In this document: positions 45,376 to 55,341 of the stretch, one piece after another | How the letters are laid out: each line of letters starts with the position of its first letter | Position numbering within the stretch: position 1 is the first letter of the stretch | Source of the DNA: Desulfobacterales bacterium | GTDB taxonomy: Bacteria; Desulfobacterota; Desulfobacteria; Desulfobacterales; JADGBH01 | Assembly (NCBI GenBank): GCA_015231595.1 | Contig: JADGBH010000016.1 | Coordinates: 1 to 64,000, forward strand | Reading direction: 5' to 3' | Length of the DNA stretch: 64,000 nucleotides | Translations under genes and position numbers: made by a program | Notes under the pieces: generated by a model | What the model was told of the DNA's origin: nothing | What the model saw: the letters and a program-made list of their open reading frames with translations, nothing else | Databases searched by the model: none

Positions 45376-47637
45376 TTAATTCTTATTCTTTTCTTGAGCC
45401 TGAACAACAGTTATAGCAGTAACATTAACGACATTTTCCATATCAGTGCCTCGAGGGAGGACATTAAAAGGTTTGCTTATTCCCATAAGAAGAGGACCAA
45501 CTTTTTTAGCACCTCCAAGGCATTCTAAAAGTTTATAAGAAATATTGCAGGAGGATAATTCTGGAAATATTAAAACATTTGCAGTTCCGTCTAAACGATT
45601 AAAAGGATAATCATTTTTAAGAATTTCTTCAATTAAGGCTGTATCTGCCTGCATTTCACCTTCAACTATAAGATTTGGATTTTTTTCTGATATTATTTCA
45701 ACAGCTCTTTTGACCCGATACGCATCAGGGTGCATTGAGCTTCCAAAATTTGAAAAGGACAACATGGCAATTTTAGGTTTAATATCAAAAAAATTTGCCA
45801 TTTCAGCTGTTTGGATAGCAATTTCAGCTAAATCTTCTGAACTTGGATTAATATTAACCGTAGGATCTGCAAAAATCAAGGTTCTATCTTTGAAAATCAT
45901 AAGATACATTCCTGCGACTTTATTTACGCCTTTTTTTCGTGGAATAGTTTGTAGGATTGGACGAATAGCATAGGTGTAATAACATTCAATGCCATGAACC
46001 TGACCATCAACTATTCCCTCACTTACCATCATAGCTCCAAATAAATAACGGCTTCTAAGCTGCCTTTTTGTTTCACTTAATGACCATCCTTTTCTATTTC
46101 GTTTCTCAAATAATTTTTGAGCAAATTCTTTAAATAGACGACTTTTTTGATTCTCGATAATCTCAATACCATCCAATGGAATATGAAGCTCTTTTGAAAG
46201 TGAGTATATTCTTTCTATATCAGTGCAAAGAAGAGTAGGATATGCAATTTTTTGATTAACAATATGGTGAGCCGCTCTAAGTATTACAGGATTAGCGCCT
46301 TCAGGAAATACTATTCGTTTTGGATTTTGCTGCGCCCTGACAACCATTTTATGCATGATTTCACGCTCAGGCCCAAGCATTATTTCTAAACGCTCAATAT
46401 ATTTTTCTTTATCGTCTATATTAATTCTTGCAACACCACTTTTCATAGCGGCTTCGGCAACAGCCGGTGTTACGCTAAGAAAGACTCTAGAATCAAAAGG
46501 AAGAGGAATTATATACTCTGGGCCAAATTGGATTGTACGTCCAGGATAAGCTTTGAGAACAGAATCTGGAACATCTTCTTGAGCTAATTGAGATAAAGCC
46601 ATAGCGGCTGCAATTTTCATTTCTTCATTTATTTTACTTGCTCTAACGTCTAATGCTCCCCTAAAAATAAATGGAAAACCTAAAACATTATTTACTTGAT
46701 TAGGATAATCGGATCGGCCTGTTGCAATTATAGCATCAGGTCTTATAGCTTTGGCTTCAAAATAATCTATTTCAGGGTCTGGATTAGCCAGAGCGAAAAT
46801 TATAGGTTTATCGCTCATTTGTTTTAAAATTTCAGCAGTAAATGCACCTTTTACAGATAATCCAAGAAGCACATTGCAACCTTTAGCCGCGTCTTCTAAA
46901 GTACGCATATTTGTATCAATAGCAAATGCTTCTTTGTATGGATTCATACCTTTAGTTCTGCCTTTATAAATAACACCAGAGGTATCAACCATAATAATAT
47001 TTTCGCGTTTTACTCCGATAGAGATATACATATTAGCGCAAGCAATTGCAGCGGCACCAGCTCCATTTATAACCACTCTGATTTCGGATGTTTTTCTATT
47101 AGTTATAAGACAGGCATTAAGAAGAGCTGCACTGGATATAATTGCTGTTCCATGCTGATCATCGTGAAAAACTGGAATAGACATTTGTTTTTTTAGCTGT
47201 TCTTCAATATAAAAACAATCTGGCGCTTTTATATCCTCTAAATTTATACCTCCAAATGTTGGTTCTAAGTTTTTGACAATATTTATAAACTCGTCTGGAT
47301 TTTGAGTATTTATCTCGATATCAAAAACATCTATATTGGCAAATCGCTTAAATAAAACAGCTTTTCCTTCCATTACAGGTTTTCCAGCTAATGCACCAAT
47401 ATTTCCGAGACCTAAAACAGCAGTTCCATTAGTTATAACTCCTACTAAATTACCTTTAGATGTATAATCAAAAGATAAATCATTGTTTTCTTTAATTTTA
47501 AGACATGGAAAAGCTACTCCAGGACTATAAGCTAAACTCAAATCCGCTTGGGAAAGACATGATTTTAGAGGTACAACTTCAATTTTACCCGGTTTTGGGA
47601 ACTTGTGGTATCTTAAAGCTTCTAATTCGTATTTCAT
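45376..47637 (-). CDS. maeB: NADP-type malic enzyme with phosphotransacetylase-like domain
   Basis: The 753-residue protein has the two-domain MaeB layout. The N-terminal malic enzyme converts malate to pyruvate and CO2; [58 protein letters not shown] and [17 protein letters not shown] carry the catalytic and nucleotide-binding residues. The C-terminal half (from about 430) is a phosphate acetyl/butyryltransferase-like domain ([49 protein letters not shown]), usually regulatory through acetyl-CoA. GGAG precedes the ATG. It stands alone between two copies of the 86-bp repeat (C and D). Confidence 0.95.
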   Translation of the reverse strand: MKYELEALRYHKFPKPGKIEVVPLKSCLSQADLSLAYSPGVAFPCLKIKENNDLSFDYTSKGNLVGVITNGTAVLGLGNIGALAGKPVMEGKAVLFKRFANIDVFDIEINTQNPDEFINIVKNLEPTFGGINLEDIKAPDCFYIEEQLKKQMSIPVFHDDQHGTAIISSAALLNACLITNRKTSEIRVVINGAGAAAIACANMYISIGVKRENIIMVDTSGVIYKGRTKGMNPYKEAFAIDTNMRTLEDAAKGCNVLLGLSVKGAFTAEILKQMSDKPIIFALANPDPEIDYFEAKAIRPDAIIATGRSDYPNQVNNVLGFPFIFRGALDVRASKINEEMKIAAAMALSQLAQEDVPDSVLKAYPGRTIQFGPEYIIPLPFDSRVFLSVTPAVAEAAMKSGVARINIDDKEKYIERLEIMLGPEREIMHKMVVRAQQNPKRIVFPEGANPVILRAAHHIVNQKIAYPTLLCTDIERIYSLSKELHIPLDGIEIIENQKSRLFKEFAQKLFEKRNRKGWSLSETKRQLRSRYLFGAMMVSEGIVDGQVHGIECYYTYAIRPILQTIPRKKGVNKVAGMYLMIFKDRTLIFADPTVNINPSSEDLAEIAIQTAEMANFFDIKPKIAMLSFSNFGSSMHPDAYRVKRAVEIISEKNPNLIVEGEMQADTALIEEILKNDYPFNRLDGTANVLIFPELSSCNISYKLLECLGGAKKVGPLLMGISKPFNVLPRGTDMENVVNVTAITVVQAQEKNKN

Positions 47638-47690
47638 TTTCTTACTCCAAATTAAATTGTTGATTTATTTTTAAGGGATTGTGCAAAGAT

Positions 47691-47776
47691 AACTGATATA
47701 TTATTCAGTCTATTAAGGCTAAATTTAAAAGATAATCCAAATTTTATCATCTAAAAATAGTAATGGGATGTCATTT
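47691..47776 (-). repeat. 86-bp palindromic repeat, copy D
   Basis: It begins AACTGATATATTATTCAGTC, contains ATTAAGGCTAAATTTAAAAG and AATTTTATCATCTAAAAATAG, and ends GGGATGTCATTT. Its interior is a close reverse-complement match to copy A. It lies about 50 bases upstream of the maeB start, so it may affect that promoter. Confidence 0.82.
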
Positions 47777-47844
47777 TTATATAAACAAACTTTTAAACTT
47801 TCTATTCTGGGTGACTGTCAGATTACCACTATAAGTAAAAATTG

Positions 47845-47890
47845 GGCGTGTCTCACTTAAAAATTTTTTAAACAACGGTGAAAACACGCC
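47845..47890 (-). terminator. Terminator hairpin after the diguanylate cyclase gene
   Basis: Read on the minus strand, GGCGTGTTTTCAC pairs with GTGAGACACGCC, followed by CAATTTTT. It lies 17 bases after the stop of the GGDEF gene and should end the HPr-ispD-cheA-cheB-GGDEF transcript. Confidence 0.7.
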
Positions 47891-47906
47891 AACAAAATCT
47901 AATTTT

Positions 47907-49526
47907 TTAACAAGTACTCATATTTTTTTCATAAGTAATAACTTTATTTCTTCCAGATTCTTTAGCACGATATAAAGCTTGATCAGCTCTTAAAACAAGT
48001 TCTTGAGGAGACTGAAACTCAGCATCTTTAAGGGTTGCAATTCCAATACTCGTAGTCATTCTAAACTTAATGGATTCATAGGAAAAGTCATAAAGTGATA
48101 AATCTATTCTAAATCTATCACAAACTTTATAAGCATTTTCAATATCTGTATTAGGTAGAATAACGGCAAATTCTTCTCCTCCATAACGGCATAAAAGGTC
48201 GCTGCCCCTTATTCTTTCTTGAAGCATTTTTCCAATTTCAGATAAAACCATATCTCCTGTAAGATGTCCATATGTATCATTAACTTTCTTAAAATGGTCA
48301 AGGTCAAAAATACAAAGAACGAGTTCTGCACCATATCTTACTGCCCGTACTGTTTCCCTTTCCATAGATTCTCTGAAGTAACGCCTATTATAAAGTCCAG
48401 TCAATTCATCCCTTGTTGCCATTTGAGCAAGTTTTTCCATGGCCGATTTAAGTTCCATTTTACGGCAATATTTCTCTAAGGCTGTATTTATTGTTATTGT
48501 GAGAACTTCTTCATTAAGACGGTCTTTTGTAATATAGCCGTCAGCTCCTGATTGTATCATTTGGGAAGCAGCCATTTCATCACCTTGCCCGGTAATTACA
48601 ATAACTGGAGTTTCCAAACTCTTTTCAGCTAAAAATTTAAACAAATCAAGGGCATCTCCTTCATAGGGAGGATGGTCTAAAAATATTAAACTCATTCGTT
48701 CAGATTCAATTATTTTTATCGCTTCCGTAATTGTATGTACTCTGGTAATATCAAATCTTGATTTTTTAAGGCAGTTTTCGATTTTTTGAAAATCTTCATC
48801 TCTACTTTCTACCGAAAGAAGTTTAAGCTTCTCATCATAGCTGAAAATCGAAGACCCTGATGATTTAGGATTAATATCAAGATAATTTATATTTTGTATT
48901 CGTTTCGTAACATCGGATACTTTTTTACCACAGCTTTTTATTTTGTAAATACATTTATTTAATTTTTCCATGTCATTTTTGCATGAATTAAGTAAGTCTA
49001 TATAACCAAGAAGAGAGCTTAAAGGCTGATCTAATTCAAGGGCAGTTGCCCCAGACATTTGCAATAAAACTTTTAATCTTTCTTCTTCAATTACTGATTT
49101 TTGTTGTTCAAGAATTTTTTTATTGGCGAGTCTTAATTCCTTTTGAAGCTGAAGATTACGTATTATAACTTTAATTCTTGCCATTAACTCTTTTAATTCA
49201 AATGGTTTTGTAACGTAGTCATCAGCGCCAGCATCGAGCCCCATAACTTTATTTTCAATGTCGCTTTCAGTAGTAAGTATAAGAATTGGAATATATTTTA
49301 ATTTTTCATCGATTTTAATTTTTTGACAGACTTCTATACCATCCATTTCGGGCATAATAATATCCAATAGTATAACGTCTGGTTTTTCGTATTGCAAAAT
49401 TTCAAGACATCGCAAACCATTTTCTGCAAGAGTGACATCAAATCCATTTAATTCCAATAAATCTTTAACTTGCATTCTAATAGTAAGACTATCATCTACA
49501 ACAAGAATTTTTTCAGGAGTCATCAT
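47907..49526 (-). CDS. Diguanylate cyclase: REC, pseudo-DHp, REC, GGDEF
   Basis: The protein has 539 residues. The first receiver (1-125) has the acceptor Asp55 in VILLDIIMPEMDG and TTES/KPFELKE. A helical stretch (about 150-215) resembles a histidine-kinase dimerisation domain, but the His is missing (GATALELDQPLSSLLGYID). A second receiver (about 235-350) has LIFLDHPPYEGD at the acceptor site, so a replaced MP but a retained Asp. The GGDEF domain (from about 375) has the active motif RYGGEEFAVILP and the inhibitory-site RGSD five residues before it. It should make cyclic di-GMP. It is encoded three bases after cheB and closes the cluster. Confidence 0.92.
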   Translation of the reverse strand: MMTPEKILVVDDSLTIRMQVKDLLELNGFDVTLAENGLRCLEILQYEKPDVILLDIIMPEMDGIEVCQKIKIDEKLKYIPILILTTESDIENKVMGLDAGADDYVTKPFELKELMARIKVIIRNLQLQKELRLANKKILEQQKSVIEEERLKVLLQMSGATALELDQPLSSLLGYIDLLNSCKNDMEKLNKCIYKIKSCGKKVSDVTKRIQNINYLDINPKSSGSSIFSYDEKLKLLSVESRDEDFQKIENCLKKSRFDITRVHTITEAIKIIESERMSLIFLDHPPYEGDALDLFKFLAEKSLETPVIVITGQGDEMAASQMIQSGADGYITKDRLNEEVLTITINTALEKYCRKMELKSAMEKLAQMATRDELTGLYNRRYFRESMERETVRAVRYGAELVLCIFDLDHFKKVNDTYGHLTGDMVLSEIGKMLQERIRGSDLLCRYGGEEFAVILPNTDIENAYKVCDRFRIDLSLYDFSYESIKFRMTTSIGIATLKDAEFQSPQELVLRADQALYRAKESGRNKVITYEKNMSTC

Positions 49527-49529
49527 AAT

Positions 49530-50591
49530 TTAGTTTCCTTTCAATTCCCAATTTATAAGTGACATTATTTTTTCAGAAATAAGATGGTCTGGTAAAACCA
49601 CATCAACCGCTCCAAGCGTTATAGCTGCCTGAGCCATTCCAAAAACAACGGAAGTAACCTCATCTTGACAAATTGTATATCCTCCTTTATCTTTTATATT
49701 TTTAAGACCCATAGCGCCATCCTGACCCATTCCTGTCAAAAGTAAGCCCATCGGTTTTAAAGAAAGATTGTCAGCTACAGAATTAAACATCACATCAACA
49801 GATGGGCGGCAAAAATTAACATGAGGCGTATCAATAAGTTTTATTTTTTGGCCTTCAACAATCATATGCTTATCATAAGGAGCTATAAAAACACGGCCTT
49901 TTTCATTGGTAATTAATTCTCCATTTGAAGCAAAACTTACTTTTAAACTGCAATTACTTCCAAGCCAATCAGCAAACGTAAGACTTGATGTGCTACCAAT
50001 ATGAATGACCAGTAAAATAGGTATAGGAAAGTTTGAAGGAAGTCCCTTTAAGATATTTGCAATAACACCAGGCCCTCCTGTAGATGCTCCAATTACAACA
50101 ATATTATACCTGTTATTAGATTGAGCCTGTATCATATTAACTCTTTGATTATGATCATATATGAACATTTTTTTTCTTTTTCGGATCACCTTTATTCTCG
50201 AAGCAGCTCTTAATGTTCTTAAAAGATCTTTTTCCCATTTAATCGGATCTTCTTCGTCAACATTTTTATCTATGCGTGCAAGAGCTCCAGCGCTTAAAGC
50301 ATCCCATGTTTTATATAACTCTCTTTTATTATCAGCAGGAGAATGGACAACAATCGGCAAAGGATAATTTTCCATTAAATATTCAATTGCGGCAACACCG
50401 CTCATTACAGGCATCATTAAATCCATCAAAACAACATCTGGATTCATTAACTGAGCCTTTTCTATAGCTTCTTTTCCATTTACAGCTTCACCAACCACAG
50501 AGATATCATCTGTTTTATTTAAGACGCCTTCAACTCTTTTTCTTATTACAAGCGAATCATCAACTATTAGAACATTTATTTTTTTTGTCAT
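49530..50591 (-). CDS. cheB: Protein-glutamate methylesterase (CheB)
   Basis: CheB removes methyl groups from chemoreceptors. The receiver (1-120) has Asp57 in VVLMDLMMPVMSG. The catalytic domain carries the nucleophile in VIGASTGGPGVI, the His in LLVIHIGSTSS, and the Asp in LTGMGQDGAMGLKNI. VVHSPADNKRELYKTWDALS in the receiver is typical of the WspF-like CheB group. The AAGGGG site is nine bases before the ATG. cheA lies 34 bases upstream, and the diguanylate cyclase follows directly. No cheR is visible in the window. Confidence 0.94.
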   Translation of the reverse strand: MTKKINVLIVDDSLVIRKRVEGVLNKTDDISVVGEAVNGKEAIEKAQLMNPDVVLMDLMMPVMSGVAAIEYLMENYPLPIVVHSPADNKRELYKTWDALSAGALARIDKNVDEEDPIKWEKDLLRTLRAASRIKVIRKRKKMFIYDHNQRVNMIQAQSNNRYNIVVIGASTGGPGVIANILKGLPSNFPIPILLVIHIGSTSSLTFADWLGSNCSLKVSFASNGELITNEKGRVFIAPYDKHMIVEGQKIKLIDTPHVNFCRPSVDVMFNSVADNLSLKPMGLLLTGMGQDGAMGLKNIKDKGGYTICQDEVTSVVFGMAQAAITLGAVDVVLPDHLISEKIMSLINWELKGN

Positions 50592-50625
50592 TCACAAGAC
50601 CCCTTTTACCGCTTTCGAATTTTAA

Positions 50626-52797
50626 TTATATATATACAAAACTTTCAATTGTTTCTAAAAAGCTCTGTTGTTCAAAAGAACCTTTTACGATATAAGCATT
50701 AGCTCCAACGCTTATTCCTCTTCTTTTATCACTATCGCTTGGAAGAGAAGTAAGAATAACAATTGGAGTATCTTTATGGGATTTCCCTTGACGTATTTTA
50801 TGAGACAATTCAAACCCATTTATACCGGGCATTTCAACATCTGTCAAAATAAGATCGAATCTCATTTTTTCTATTAAAGCAAGGGCATCTTCAGCGGATT
50901 GAGCCAGTTGAACCTTATACCCTTCACCTTCAAGTATGCCCTTAATAAGAGATCTCGTTGTTAAAGAATCATCTACAACAAGTATAGAAGGAGATGGTCT
51001 TTCAGGAGCTTCTTCAAAAGGCAAGGATTCCTTTAAACCTTTAATTTTTTCAAAAATATCGGAAATATCTAAAACAAAAGCTGGGTCTCCATTTTCAAGG
51101 ATTGCTGCAAAATTTACAAAGTTAATATTTTTTAAACTTCCTTCAAGCTTTCTAAGTAGTACCGTTTTTTTGCCTAAAAGATCATCAACAACAAGCCCTA
51201 CCATTCCAAGATTATCTTTTAAGATTATAACCTTTAATTTTTTGTTTCTAATATTTTTTTCCGTATCTAAACCTAAAATATCCGATAAATTAAGTATGGA
51301 AATTGGTGAATCATTATATAAAATAATTCTTTTTCCAGTTTCAAAAAAAATTTCATTTTCTTTTAGTATTTGAGTAGTAACAACTTTATTAACAGGTAAT
51401 AAAAGTTTATGACCGGATACAGATATAAGAAAAACATCGAATATATTCATTATTAAGGGAAGAGTTATTGTAAATTTTGTGTATTGATCGACTTTAGAAT
51501 CAATATTAAGGTTCCCCCCAAGTTCAACAATTTTGCTTTTGACTATATCCATGCCTACGCCCCTTCCTGCTAGTTCAGTGAGGTTTGAAGCAGAAGAAAA
51601 TCCAGATTTTAAAATCAAGTATAATGCATTTTCATCGGATATTTCATCACATGTTTTTTGATCTATTAATTTCTTTTTTAATGAGAGTTCCTTTATTTTT
51701 TTAGGATTAAGACCTCTTCCGTCATCCATGCAACTTATATGGATAAATTCATCAATTTTTTTAAATTTAAGAACAACATAACCCGATGGATTTTTACCTT
51801 TATCAATTCTTTCAGTGATTGATTCAATACCGTGAATAACACCGTTTCTAAGGATATGGTAAATAGGTTCTTTAATATGTTCCAAAACAGACCTATCTAA
51901 TAAAAGATCGGAGCCCTGCATCATAAAATCTACTTTTTGACCTGTTTCAACACATAAATCTCTAATAGCTTTTTCAAAATAATAGGCATAGTTGATTACG
52001 GCAATTAAACGAGTATTCATTATAATATCATTCATTTCTGCTGAATAAAAACTGTCTCTATTAACGCCTTGCTCTATTTCATTAACTACTTGTTCTAATT
52101 TTTTATAATAATCTTCATTCAAGTTCTGTTTGTTAGAATTTTTTAAAAAAATGTCTTTTCTTAGATGTCTTGTAAACCTCCACAGATTTTCAGAAAGATT
52201 TTTTAATCTGAGGTTATTAATTAAAATCTCATTTGATAAATTAGTTAATTTTGTCATGGAATCAAGACTTATTCTGATAGTTTCAGAAATGCTTGAACTA
52301 TCTGAGGACGTAGATGAATTTTCTTGAATATTGTCTACAGAAGTTATCGAAACATTTTCAGAGCATTCATTTAAAGAAGGATTCTCTTGGTTAGGAGTTT
52401 CTTCTTTTTCCTTATTTAATAGAATATTGTCTCTTTTTTCTAATTTTTTTAATATCGCTTCACAATCAACAATATTATCGGGCTTGCCTTTTTTAACAGC
52501 TTCAACCATATTGTTCATAACTGTTGACGCATCAAGGAGTAAAGTAATGTCATCATGGCTTGCTATTTTACGTTGATCCCTGAAGGTCGAAAGCAAATCT
52601 TCCATTTTATGGGCGAGTTTACTTATTTGAGGAAGCCTTACAACCTTACTTGCGCCCTTTAGCGTATGTGCGTACCTAAAAATTTCTTTAATAAGATTTT
52701 GGTCATCAGGTTTTTTATCTAACCCAAGCAAACTTTTGGTTAGATTAATCATTATTTCCGATGCTTCAATTTTAAAATATTTATAAGGATCTTCCAT
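50626..52797 (-). CDS. cheA: Hybrid CheA kinase with C-terminal receiver (WspE-like)
   Basis: The order in 723 residues is Hpt (His44 in RYAHTLKGASKVV), a Ser/Asn/Glu-rich linker near 135-175, a dimerisation region, HATPase_c (PIYHILRNGVIHGIES, SCMDDGRGLNPKK, LTELAGRGVGMDIVKSK), a CheW-like domain (LLLPVNKVVTTQ onward) and a C-terminal receiver (LVVDDSLTTRSLIKGILEGE, LILTDVEMPGINGFEL). This architecture is that of WspE-type CheA hybrids. It should phosphorylate CheB, the diguanylate cyclase and its own receiver. No receptor or separate CheW is encoded in the window. Confidence 0.93.
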   Translation of the reverse strand: MEDPYKYFKIEASEIMINLTKSLLGLDKKPDDQNLIKEIFRYAHTLKGASKVVRLPQISKLAHKMEDLLSTFRDQRKIASHDDITLLLDASTVMNNMVEAVKKGKPDNIVDCEAILKKLEKRDNILLNKEKEETPNQENPSLNECSENVSITSVDNIQENSSTSSDSSSISETIRISLDSMTKLTNLSNEILINNLRLKNLSENLWRFTRHLRKDIFLKNSNKQNLNEDYYKKLEQVVNEIEQGVNRDSFYSAEMNDIIMNTRLIAVINYAYYFEKAIRDLCVETGQKVDFMMQGSDLLLDRSVLEHIKEPIYHILRNGVIHGIESITERIDKGKNPSGYVVLKFKKIDEFIHISCMDDGRGLNPKKIKELSLKKKLIDQKTCDEISDENALYLILKSGFSSASNLTELAGRGVGMDIVKSKIVELGGNLNIDSKVDQYTKFTITLPLIMNIFDVFLISVSGHKLLLPVNKVVTTQILKENEIFFETGKRIILYNDSPISILNLSDILGLDTEKNIRNKKLKVIILKDNLGMVGLVVDDLLGKKTVLLRKLEGSLKNINFVNFAAILENGDPAFVLDISDIFEKIKGLKESLPFEEAPERPSPSILVVDDSLTTRSLIKGILEGEGYKVQLAQSAEDALALIEKMRFDLILTDVEMPGINGFELSHKIRQGKSHKDTPIVILTSLPSDSDKRRGISVGANAYIVKGSFEQQSFLETIESFVYI

Positions 52798-52850
52798 AAT
52801 AGTCCTAATTTAAAATTTTTTTTCCATACGTTTACAGGTGCTGTAAGTTC

Positions 52851-53546
52851 CTACACTATAAAATTAGCCATAATTAATTTTGCTAACATTAAATCATCTT
52901 GATCAGTAATTTTGATATTAAGCTTACTACCTTTAAGTATTTTAACAGGCTTACCTATCCATTCTATCAATGAGGCATCATCAGTGCATTTAAATCCATT
53001 TTCTTTAGCTAAACAATGAGCAAATTTTATAATTTCATACTTAAAAGCTTGGGGTGTTTGAGCCATCCATATATGTTCTCGACTAATTGTTTCCCCAATC
53101 AACAAATTTGAATCATTAATTTTTTTTAATGTGTCCGAAGAAGGAAGTCCTAAAATGCAAGCACCAAATTCTTCTGCTCTTTTTACGCAAGACTTTATAA
53201 AATCGCAAGTAATAAATGGTCTTACTCCATCATGAATAACAATAATACCATCTTTATTATTTAGATGCATTATTCCATTATATACAGATTCTTGTCTTTC
53301 ATCCCCACCCTCTATCAATTGAATTTTTTTTTTAAGCTTTAAGGGTGGAATAATAAGTTCGTTTAAATAAGAAAAATCATCCTTTGGAGCTACAAGACAA
53401 ATAGAATCTATAATATCGCAGGAATCAAAAACTTTCAAAGTAATAGAAATGATTGGATTATTATTTATAAGGATGTACTGTTTAGGAACAGATGATTGCA
53501 TTCGCATACCCTTCCCAGCAGCAACAATTAGGGCAGATACATTCAT
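52851..53546 (-). CDS. ispD: 2-C-methyl-D-erythritol 4-phosphate cytidylyltransferase
   Basis: IspD joins CTP to methylerythritol phosphate in the non-mevalonate isoprenoid pathway. LIVAAGKGMRMQSSVPKQYI is the nucleotide-binding signature, VIHDGVRPF the metal site, and IWMAQTPQAFKYEII with CTDDASLIEWIGKPVKILKG complete the family pattern in 231 residues. It lies 13 bases after the HPr-like gene and 53 bases before cheA. No IspF fusion is present. Confidence 0.95.
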   Translation of the reverse strand: MNVSALIVAAGKGMRMQSSVPKQYILINNNPIISITLKVFDSCDIIDSICLVAPKDDFSYLNELIIPPLKLKKKIQLIEGGDERQESVYNGIMHLNNKDGIIVIHDGVRPFITCDFIKSCVKRAEEFGACILGLPSSDTLKKINDSNLLIGETISREHIWMAQTPQAFKYEIIKFAHCLAKENGFKCTDDASLIEWIGKPVKILKGSKLNIKITDQDDLMLAKLIMANFIV

Positions 53547-53559
53547 TTAATAAAAACCT

Positions 53560-54879
53560 TTATTTTAAATAACTCAATTCTTTTGGAAGCGAAACTCCTT
53601 TTCCCATTAAATCTTCACCATAATTTACATCCGCGAGGATTTGAATATCTTTTAATGCTCTAACATCGCCTTTAAAGTTAACTGTATCAATATTTTCTTT
53701 TTGTATTAACCCGCCAGCCCATTGAACTGACAATGTACTACTTGCATCAAAACATGAATCGCCTATGCATAACGTTACTTCTCCTCCAAAATATTGAACT
53801 ATTTTAGCTACCATCATGCTTGGCCTTAAATGAAAACCTTTATTTCGAGGTATTCCAACTGTTATTTCAGATCGTTCAATATTTTCATTTAAAATTTCAG
53901 TAGCAAGCTTTTTTCCAGCGCTAAAGAAATGACAAATAAAGTAAAGTCCATAATTTATGGTTCTATCCAAAAGAATATACGGATCAATAAAGTTAGCAAT
54001 CATGTCTCTTACTGTTTTGTAAAGACTGCTGCAACCTCGCTCATAAAGATGGCGTTCATAATAATGGAGTAAAGGTCCTATTATTTCAAGCAAATGTAGA
54101 ATTACGGAAAATATTCCTCTTAATTTTTTAAGTCGGACATCGTTATCTATATGGCCGCCACCACCTTGAATCACATAAGTATCAAAAGAAGACTGCAAAT
54201 TATGCACAAGCATTTCATAATGCCTCATTTCAACTTCATTGACCTTTACAGGAACAATATCGGTTATTTCTTCTTTTGAATAGGGCTGATAAAATTTAAA
54301 TTCATTAAAATTTTTAGCTATATTTAAAAAACTACTTGATATTGTAACAATATTTTTTTTTTGTTTATCCCAGTTTTTATCATTAATATCAAAATCAAGT
54401 AGATAACCAGTTGAGATATCAGGAAAATCAGAAATAGTATATTCTTCTTCAGGGATATGAATATTTAATCTTTGGGCTTCGTTTAAAATAACTGGAGCTA
54501 TTGAATGGAGAGCTTTTTTTATAATTTTAATTGTTTGCCTTCCTTCATCTGAAAATTTTTTTTCATTAGATAAATTATAAAATTCAATACGATTTAGAAT
54601 ATGCTTTTGGCCATAAGCGGCAATGCTAAGGTGTCTAACAGTAGCTGTGAGCTCCCTATAAAAATACCAATTTTTATTATTTTTGGCTCCATGAGTATCA
54701 AGAAAATCCTCAAGAAGATTTGAAGCAGATATCCATGTGGAATAAAATTTTTTTGTAAAGATACCAGATTCATTAACTCCAGTAGAAATGTATTTACAGC
54801 ATATTAAAAATTCTTTTGAATAATGGGAAGCCATTTGAGAAAAACGTAAAATTTTTGTGTCAGTTGTCAAATCTTGCAT
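53560..54879 (-). CDS. Helical protein with C-terminal HPr-like domain
   Basis: About the last 100 of 439 residues form an HPr fold: ITVGIPRNKGFHLRPSMMVA contains His350 at the phosphorylation position, and CFDASSTLSVQWAGGLIQKE resembles the regulatory-loop region, though the usual regulatory Ser pattern is altered. The N-terminal ~335 residues are mainly helical (EFLICCKYISTGVNESGIFT, HYEMLVHNLQSSFDTYVIQG) and I do not recognise a named family. It may be a sensor or adaptor controlled by PTS-like phosphorylation. No EI or EII gene is near. It is the first gene of the ispD-cheA-cheB-GGDEF run. Confidence 0.72.
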   Translation of the reverse strand: MQDLTTDTKILRFSQMASHYSKEFLICCKYISTGVNESGIFTKKFYSTWISASNLLEDFLDTHGAKNNKNWYFYRELTATVRHLSIAAYGQKHILNRIEFYNLSNEKKFSDEGRQTIKIIKKALHSIAPVILNEAQRLNIHIPEEEYTISDFPDISTGYLLDFDINDKNWDKQKKNIVTISSSFLNIAKNFNEFKFYQPYSKEEITDIVPVKVNEVEMRHYEMLVHNLQSSFDTYVIQGGGGHIDNDVRLKKLRGIFSVILHLLEIIGPLLHYYERHLYERGCSSLYKTVRDMIANFIDPYILLDRTINYGLYFICHFFSAGKKLATEILNENIERSEITVGIPRNKGFHLRPSMMVAKIVQYFGGEVTLCIGDSCFDASSTLSVQWAGGLIQKENIDTVNFKGDVRALKDIQILADVNYGEDLMGKGVSLPKELSYLK

Positions 54880-54959
54880 ATAATATAGGGCTCACATAAT
54901 TTAAACAAAATTAAAGGAATGTAAGGAAAAAACTTTGAAGGATTACTTTTATAAATGAT

Positions 54960-55341
54960 GGTCTAAGCAGCCAATAAGCCGAATTTTGTGCTAAAAAAGG
55001 ATTACTCCTTGGTTAGTAATGATCATTCATCTTGAGGATATATATTACTATCTATCTCTTGCGACCTACCCGGGAGCTTAGGCAGGCTGCCTTCAAACAC
55101 TCCTCTATTTGGTCTTTCACCGGACGGGGTTTGCCAAGCTCTTCAGTCACCTGAAAAACTGGTGCGCTCTTACCGCACCTTTTCACCCTTACCCAATAAG
55201 TCATAAACCATTAGGCGGTATATTTTCTGCTGCACTTTCCTTCGCGTCACCACGACTTCACGTTATGAAGCGTCCTGCCTTGCGGTGTTCGGACTTTCCT
55301 CCAGATACTATAAATATCCAGCGATCATTTAGGCTACTTAA
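54960..55341 (-). ncRNA. rnpB: RNase P RNA, bacterial class A
   Basis: On the minus strand the conserved GAGGAAAGTCCGAAC sequence lies near the 5' end and ACAAAATTCGGCTTATTGGC near the 3' end. AAGTAGCC (near 55339) and GGCTGCTT (near 54966) can form the outer P1 stem. Internal marks include GGGTAAGGGTGAAAAGG, AAACCCCGTCCGG and GGGTAGGTCGCAAGAGATAG. It is the catalytic RNA that matures tRNA 5' ends. The ends are estimated from P1 pairing and could shift by a few bases. Apparent open frames across it on the opposite strand are not genes. Confidence 0.95.
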
